A DNA stretch of 64,000 bases from Cristatella mucedo (lineage: Eukaryota > Bryozoa > Phylactolaemata > Cristatellidae), in the NCBI GenBank assembly GCA_009760855.2, contig WPIO01000010.1:9087501-9151500 (forward strand), read 5' to 3'. The notes under the pieces were generated by a model. That model saw only the letters and a program-made list of their open reading frames with translations. It had not been told where the DNA came from and did not search any database. This document shows positions 56,563 to 64,000 of the stretch, in pieces; within the stretch, counting starts at the first letter, position 1, and every line of letters begins with the position of its first letter. A program made the position numbers and the translations under genes.

Positions 56563-56915
56563 GTAGTGTAATGCAATGCATCTGTGTTTATAACACCACA
56601 AAGCCACTAAGACTAAATGGGTGTTGCTCTGGAGAGATTTCTGTTGCACGCTCACTACCTCGGCGATTTTCAGTGTGCATAGCTGTTTGGTGGTCAGTAG
56701 ACTACATATCAAGCAACAAAGGCAAAGCTAGAAGTATTGGTGATTCAGGAGGGCAATCGATGTAGTGAGTAGCTTGAAAGTAGCAGCTCTCGACAGCTGG
56801 AAAGGATGAGCCAGCAAGAGACAATATGTGTTTCCATAAAAACTGTGGCATGGATTTCCGCCGTCTGAGAACTGTACAACTAAAGCTAGGGCAATCAGAC
56901 AGCAACGCCACCTAA
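56563..56915 (-). mobile_element. LINE-B 3' end
   Basis: On the plus strand it starts GTAATGCAATGCATCTGTG. The minus-strand frame reads FPAVESCYFQATHYIDCPP then SPILLALPLLLDM, parallel to the 54,693 copy (FSAVLNCYFYATHYLNCSP ... AMLPTFSLLRE). More diverged than the other copies. Confidence 0.75.
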
Positions 56916-56995
56916 TAGCTAAGCAGCAGAGGGCTGATATAGGATACCACTCCTGTTGATCACGTGGTCATTTCTGATCAGTTGACCATATAATA

Positions 56996-57470
56996 ATAAT
57001 AATTATTATTATTATTGTACACTTGTATACCATTCTCTGAGAGCCCAATCTCTTTCTAGACACTTGTACAGTACTGTTAAATTAGCAGGTCAACATGGTT
57101 AGTGATAGCACTCACATTTGGTATCAGTATAAGCTCATAGGAGCTTAATCTAACCAGGCGATCTAAATCCCTTCTGTCTAATTAGGGGCATGAAGACAAC
57201 CTGAATAAGCCCCTCTCAATCCACAGGTCAGGGTAGTGACATGCAGATGTTGTGCTGAGCTTTAAGAATCTCATAGGATATACTCGTGGTCTGTCATTGC
57301 TTGTCTCCTATTGCACTTGCAATCACTAGGTCCGCCCCTTGCCTCAAAAGATTTGGATGCAATAAATGTTCTGATGCCGTTTTACTTTGATCGACTGGCT
57401 GAGAAACTCACAGACAGCTACATGCCACTATGTATAAGCAATCATCACATTCCCTGTGCTATAAATTCAT
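56996..57470 (-). mobile_element. Diverged LINE-A 3' end
   Basis: On the plus strand, (AAT)n/(ATT)n is followed by GTACACTTGTATACCATTCT, CTGAGAGCCCAATCTCTTTC and TAGACACTTGTACAG, matching the LINE-A tail. The adjoining 3' UTR (CAACATGGTTAGTGATAGCA, GTATCAGTATAAG) is recognisable but diverged, and its inner end is uncertain. Confidence 0.65.
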
Positions 57471-58227
57471 TGGATGCATCTAGCTGAATAGGGCCACTGG
57501 AAGGGGCAGTAATGTGGACATCACAGCCTACGATCTTGGGCAGCAAGCCATACAACACGACACAAGTGCTGCAGTATCGGCAGGCAGTCTTTTGACCTAT
57601 TGCCTCTTGGAGTTCTGGCAGTGTCCACTGCAGCTGATCTCAGCAGCTGCTTGTACTTGCTAGGCATAACTCTTCAGAATTTAGTTAACACCAAAACTTG
57701 CTCTTCTCTTCTGGATCCGGCAAAGTTCCTATGCTCATTAATGGCTAGATTGAATGCAACCTCTGATGGTTACTAGGGTTTCGGATATCTAAAAAATGAT
57801 CATTCTATAATGCTCCCTAGAGCTGTTTCTGCTCAGAAGGATTTGACTGCCATCCAACAGAGGTTCATTCATCTGTTGAGTTTGATAGTACCAAGTAGAT
57901 TCTAATGGTTTTAACTCAGTCGGTGCATCGTTGTACTTTGGTACTGATTCTTTACTAACATTGCTAGTGCTTTAGGTCGTAGCTTAGTCAGTGAGTCATC
58001 CAATCCAAGTATCTGCTGAGCTCACCCCAAGTATTCGACCAGTAAAGGAATCACCCAATTAGTCTGGAAACTTGTCTGTCAGCATGTTTTATTTAGCAGT
58101 ACTGCAAACTTGCCTACATACTGGTTATTGGCATTAGCATTAGCTCATACTGCCCTGCAAGTCTCTCATTAGCTCATGCATGTCTGTCTGGCTGCCTCCC
58201 TGGCAAAGGTAAATTTGAAGTTTAAAT
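57471..58227. other. No gene recognised
   Basis: No open frame of note and no repeat match seen. Confidence 0.35.
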
Positions 58228-58362
58228 AATTCATTTGTATAGCACCCTAAGAGAACCTAATCTCTATTCAGGCGCTTCACATATGCCTCCGGGCTCGAGC
58301 CCACGACCTCAGCCAGATCTTAGTCTGGGCAAGTACCTTAACCGCTGGGCCAAACCAGGTAC
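58228..58362 (-). mobile_element. SINE-A, complete copy
   Basis: The minus strand reads ACCTGGTTTGGCCCAGCGG, TTAAGGTACTTGCCC, GATCTGGCTGAGGTCGTGG, B-box GGCTCGAGCCCGGAGG, CATATGTGAAGCGCCTGAAT, AGAGATTAGGTTCTCTTAGG and GTGCTATACAAATG. With the 18,706 copy it fixes the family structure. Confidence 0.85.
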
Positions 58363-58689
58363 TGTGACATCTGGCAAGCTTAAGAACAGGAAAGCTATAT
58401 GTGATGATGTTGCACACTATTAGTCGGCAAGTTACTGACCTTGGCAAAAACTGTCCCTATTCTCAGTAGGCAGTGTGTCAGCAAAATTAGTGTAGCCTCT
58501 CGGGAAAACTTATATCATGTCCCAAAACCTCCTTCCTCATTGCTCATGGGCATGAGATGCGTTCATCACCAAATCAGACCCACTTTATGGTGTACCAGTT
58601 GTCTGACAAGAGGCAGCTGGTAGCCCCATCTTCAAGTGTACAGGCAGACCAAGCTTAATTTTACCCAGAAGACTTGATTGGCAGGTGGC
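58363..58689. other. No gene recognised
   Basis: Possibly earlier LINE-B coding sequence, but no RT motif could be recognised. Confidence 0.3.
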
Positions 58690-59190
58690 AGGAATTTTAA
58701 TGTGCTTTTTTCTGTCAACGTTGCCAGAGACCCACAAGGCCTGCCACGGCTTGGCTCCTCCATACCTAGCTGAACTGCTGCACCAGTTTCAGCCTCTTCG
58801 TGCCCTCAGGTCCTGTATGGACAATAAATTAGCTGTTCTATTCCTTCTGCTTAAAGACCGTTGGTGACAGAAGCTTTTGCTCTGCAGGTCCTAGACTGCG
58901 GAACTGGCTTCTACAATTCTTATGCACCGACAACTACTCCCCTGCTGCCGACCATGGCTCACCCTTTTCAGCAAACCTGAGCTGCTACTTCCATACTACT
59001 CACAACCTAAACCGCTTTCTGACTCTGCTATGCATCCCACGTTTTCTTTGTTGCATGAGATGAAGTAGGTTGGCTACCGAATGCGTACCGAAAGCTGCTT
59101 AGGCTGTGAGTGCCATATACAAACGTCTCCTGTGTAACACCCACACAGTCTGTATGGCTTTGTGGAGTTACAGCCGGGGATACATTAAAA
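58690..59190 (+). mobile_element. LINE-B C-terminus and 3' end
   Basis: The frame THKACHGLAPPYLAELLHQF, then QPLRALRS, then a RLRNWL-like segment is the usual C-terminal block of L2/CR1-type RT proteins (FKALHGLAPxYLxELL ... PRLWNSLP). It continues into the LINE-B 3' block (TTGGCTACCGAATGCGTACC, GAAAGCTGCTTAGGCTGTGA) and ends near GGGGATACATTAAA. This copy links the LINE-B tail to an RT protein. Confidence 0.85.
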
Positions 59191-60059
59191 GGGAATTTCC
59201 ATTCTTTCCTTAGCCGGGACGCATGGTGACCTGAAAGCAGTAGCAGCATAGAAATCAGTAAAAATACTAAACATTCACTGGTGGTTGCCTTGCTAGTCTA
59301 CCCTGCTAGAAAACCAATTTCCTGGACGCCTAATTGCAGCAGTCTCAGGCATTGGCTTTGGGGCAGCCTTGGTTGATCTTTAATTATAGTGCTCACATTC
59401 TTGTGTGGATCAAGCTTACGCTTTTGTGGCTTTGACTTCTAAAGACTGGTCTTGAGTGGCGATTCGCATTAGCCTGATCATAAAGTGTGAGCTTAAGTCA
59501 CTGCCTGGTAACTGCAACAATGCTTGAGCTATACTACATGCTAGGGATAGCCATGGCCTTGGCCTGCTATGGACCTCTTAAATTTGTTTGAAGCTCTCCA
59601 GTCAAGACTTTTGCAGCAGCTGTGTTCCAGGAAAATATACTTCAACTGACTCTATTCTCTCGGAATTTAATAATGTATCTATGTCTGTATATGTCTGCAT
59701 CTATTTCAATTGCTAGTTCTGCCTGCTTCTCTGTCTTTACCTGAATCTTTCATCCTGTACCTCTCTGTTTAATGTATGTTTCTCTCCTACTTTACCTCTC
59801 TGTCAGTCCTTTCTTTTGTCTATCTCTGTCTGTCGGTTGGTCGGTCTTTCTGCCTGTCAGCCTACCAGGGGTCAGAATAGGTCTCTTGTCTTCATATCTA
59901 TCTGCCCGTCGGTATGACTGGAGGTCTGTCTGCCTGCTTGTCTGCTCAAATATGCTTCGTCTATCTTTCTGTAGCTCTATCTATCTTCAAATGTATAAAT
60001 GTATCTGCCTCTCACTCAACATGTCTGCATATCTATATCCATCTGTCTCTTTCATGTAT
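59191..60059. other. No gene recognised; pyrimidine-rich
   Basis: Sequence becomes rich in TCTG/TCTA/CTCT motifs after about 59,690. The Ser/Leu-rich open frame at 59,772-60,377 reflects this composition. Confidence 0.4.
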
Positions 60060-60312
60060 TTTCTCCCTCCCCCTCTCTCTCTCTCTCTCTCTCCCCTTAT
60101 CTATCTATATAATCTCTGTGTCTCTCACTCCCTGCTTCCTTCTAAGTCTCTGTCTCTCCAACTCAATCACTATATCTATCTTAATGTGTCCCCCCCCCTT
60201 TCCTTTTTCTCTCTCTCTCTCTTCCTGACTCAGGCTTGCTGGGCGATAGCCGCGCGCACGCGCGCGCACGCGCGCGCACCCAAGCACACACACAAACACA
60301 CACGTAAGCACA

Positions 60313-60343
<31 letters not shown>

Positions 60344-60345
60344 AA
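60060..60345. repeat. (CT)n, (CGCGCGCACG)3 and (AC)n arrays
   Basis: (CT)n lies near 60,075-60,096 and 60,210-60,222. Three 10-bp CGCGCGCACG-type units lie at 60,251-60,280, followed by (AC)n to about 60,340. The alternating purine-pyrimidine stretch is about 90 bp. Confidence 0.9.
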
Positions 60346-61620
<1,275 letters not shown>

Positions 61621-62928
61621 TATGATTTCTTAAGCTCACTTGTTGACTGGGCTGCTTGCTTGGTAGGGGGACAGAATCATACACATTTGAGCGACTCTCA
61701 GTTGTATGATTCATTTATATCAGGAAAGCTTAACCACTTCAGAAATTTTGCAATCCACTTCCCAACTTTAGAGATTAGGTGCATTGAGTCCTGATATTAG
61801 CCTAAGGGAGTGGGCTACACTCAGAACCAATTATCAAGATTAGAAGATTGGAACATTTGGTTTAAGACTAGATCAAGATCGAATCATTCGGAGCCTCACA
61901 GCACTATTTGTTTAACTAGACGACATTACAACAACCCCTTCAGCAGCCAATAATGAACCGATGGTATTTGCATTGGATAAAGCTAATAAGCAGTGATCAA
62001 TATAAACTCTATAATTTTCTATAATATTAGCTGCACCTAGTCTGTGCATTAACATAAGCTTCTGCCTGCACAAGTTTGTGTGAGACTGCACGTCTTAGTG
62101 TGTGTTTTTGTTTGTGTTTGACATACCTGTGAGTCCCTATGCATAAACTGCTATGTTTAACGACCATCGACATGCAATGCACATTATAAAGACATACAAG
62201 GTGTTGCTATGTGACTCATCAATGACTCAGTCGAAGCTTAAACAGCCCTTGACTTCACCAGTATCCCAAGAGCAAGCTTCTTATCTAGCAAAGCAATACT
62301 GGGGGAAATCATCAGCTGATGCCAAATATGAGCCTAGATCGTGAAGAGGTAAGCATCCTTGCACAAGCAGAGTTGAGAGGATCAGCAAGCCTCAGGATTA
62401 GCTGGCTCAGCAGGAGCAGCGAAGCTGGATCAGGCTCCAGGAGGCCCGAAAGCTAAAGCTCGAAGGAAGAGGTGCTTCTCCGGCTTGCCCCCAGGCTGAT
62501 TGTAGCACTCCCCCTGCAAGCTCGGTAGCATCTCACTGGCAGCTATAAGACTTTCAGTGAGGTGCTTAAAACCTGAGAGATCAGCTTTACAGAGCAGTAC
62601 AGCCTCAGAGCACATCTCAGATGCATTTCTGTGGCAGGCTTACCACTTTCAGATGGGACTAAACTGCTATTTCTGGCTCATAGTGGGTTGGTTTCCAGAA
62701 TGGTCTATAATTTTAATGTAGCAGGCTAGCATATTTTTGTTCCATTGGGCTGGCAACTGCATTTGCATTGCTGCAGGCTAGCATATTTTAATGTTGTAGT
62801 TGGCTGATGGGTCTACTCATTTTAGATCAATCGAAGCAGGTTTTGCCATGTGGTGTTTCCATACAGTAGCGCTTAAGGCTGTCATAAATTCTGTTGAGAC
62901 GAAGTCTGATCGAATTTCCATCGATGAG

Positions 62929-62931
<3 letters not shown>
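61621..62931. other. No gene recognised
   Basis: Unique sequence. The direct repeat GCAGGCTAGCATATTTT occurs at about 62,721 and 62,774. No coding or RNA feature was seen. Confidence 0.35.

Positions 62932-63008
<77 letters not shown>
62932..63008. repeat. (GA)n microsatellite
   Basis: About 77 bp of pure GA. The Arg/Glu frame through it is an artefact. Confidence 0.97.
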
Positions 63009-63012
<4 letters not shown>

Positions 63013-63579
63013 AAGCTTTCTGTGCTTAGACCGCCCGAACAAAGCTTGCAGATTAAGGCACATTCGGCAGCAGCTTTATACTCTGGAAATGGTTGTTCAG
63101 TTTCTTTATGGACAGGCTTGAATATGTTTCTTCTGCCGGGGGGGGGGGAGGCATTAGGTTCTGATGTCCAGGCCCTTCGGAAACCACAGTATTTATTTGT
63201 AAAGATAGCTGAAGAGATCTCCTGTTTGGCTAGCCTTCCATTCAGTCAGTTTCCATATATTACTACCTATTTTGTTTTTGCGGACCTCCCCGACAACTAG
63301 CCATTACTTTCGATTCACGTCTAAGATTAGGGACTGTCTACGGCAGTGGCTTGCTACAAAATCTTTCTAGTTCCCGGCTGTGGCTAGGCTGGACTACTGA
63401 CATTCAGTTTTGACTGGGCAACCAAAAATATCCGTAAGGCTTTGCAGCTGGTGAAAAATATGAATGCATGGTTAGTCTGAAAATCCCAAAGATTTAATGA
63501 CATGCCTCTTTTGCTGACTCAGCTGTTGTGGCTCCTGGTTCATCAGTTGATATAGAGGATAATTCTTGCACTGACCCAC
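63009..63579. other. No gene recognised
   Basis: A G9 run lies at 63,140-63,148. No other feature was seen. Confidence 0.35.
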
Positions 63580-64000
63580 AAAGACTGCCATATCTTGTCT
63601 CATTCATATATAGCCGAAGTGTTGCACTAGTTTCAGCCTTCTCAGCCTTTCAGATTCTCAATGGACAATAAATTAGCTGATCTAGTCGACAAAAGCTTTT
63701 ACTAGGCAGGTCTTAGACTGTGGAACTATAGTGCCCTAAAAGAACTTAATCTCTATTCACGCGCTTCACATATGCCACGAGGCTTGAGCCCTCGACCTCG
63801 GGCAAATCTGAGTCGTGGCAAGCACCTTAGCCACTGGGCCAAACCAGTGCAGCACTTCCTTGCTTCTATGCAACTCACTTCCTCGACTGCCCTCGTGACA
63901 CAGCCATGCTGCTTCTTTTCTATTCGTTGCGTGAAATGAACTCTGCTGGATTTGGCACGCACACCGAAAGCTGCTTAGGCTTTGAGTGAGCTGTAATAAA
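63580..64000 (+). mobile_element. LINE-B 3' region, split by SINE-A, runs off window
   Basis: 63,580-63,728 parallels 58,740-58,900 (CAGTTTCAGCC-type segment, TGGACAATAAATTAGCTG, GTCTTAGACTGTGGAAC). 63,849-64,000 parallels 58,960-59,110 (ATTCGTTGCGTGAAATGAAC, ACACCGAAAGCTGCTTAGGC). The SINE-A at 63,729-63,848 lies between them. The element continues beyond the window. Confidence 0.75.
63729..63848 (-). mobile_element. SINE-A inserted in LINE-B
   Basis: The minus strand reads CTGGTTTGGCCCAGTGGC, TAAGGTGCTTGCC, CAGATTTGCCCGAGGTCGAG, B-box GGCTCAAGCCTCGTGG, CATATGTGAAGCGCGTGAAT and AGAGATTAAGTTCTTTTAGG. The tail is cut at GGGCACT. No clear target duplication could be picked out. Confidence 0.8.

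Overview
This is a window of animal (metazoan) nuclear DNA. It has spliced genes with GT-AG introns, long intergenic stretches, dinucleotide microsatellites, and many decayed non-LTR retrotransposons and tRNA-derived SINEs. The clearest gene is a BMP5-8/Gbb-type ligand, so the host is a bilaterian or a close relative. The LINE/SINE repertoire and a SPIN-like hAT element suggest an invertebrate, perhaps a mollusc or other lophotrochozoan, but the species cannot be fixed from sequence alone.

Left part (1-11,300): five plus-strand exons encode the last 288 residues of a BMP5/6/7/8-type precursor: C-terminal prodomain, furin site, and complete seven-cysteine mature domain. All exon phases agree and the exon borders follow the vertebrate BMP5-8 gene, except that the last two vertebrate exons are fused. 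The first exon (signal peptide, N-terminal prodomain) was not found and probably lies upstream of the window. Introns carry (AT)n/(GT)n arrays, a LINE 3' end and a SINE.

Middle part (11,300-33,200): mostly intergenic. It holds an orphan GC-rich island (15,366-16,135), LINE fragments, SINEs, a 187-bp SPIN-like hAT MITE with terminal inverted repeats and a probable 8-bp target duplication (17,621-17,807), and a decayed copy of an unnamed multicopy ORF family (about 26,730-27,600).

Right part (33,200-64,000): a GC/CpG-rich region leads into the first coding exon of a probable membrane adenylyl cyclase (34,405-35,712; low-complexity cytoplasmic N-terminus and five of the six helices of the first membrane cassette). 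The catalytic exons were not found, so the gene probably continues through large introns to or beyond the window edge. The rest is a graveyard of nested transposons: a 2.7-kb L2/CR1-like LINE (LINE-A, minus strand 41,636-44,305), another long LINE-A copy (52,990-55,870) broken by two younger insertions, a second LINE family (LINE-B) with an ACATT-type tail, a Ty1/copia remnant, a second copy of the unnamed ORF family (44,665-46,000), two SINE families, and large (GA)n/(GACA)n/(AC)n arrays. SINE-A shares its 3' end with LINE-A, which suggests it used LINE-A machinery to move. Family names LINE-A, LINE-B, SINE-A and SINE-B are labels made up here.
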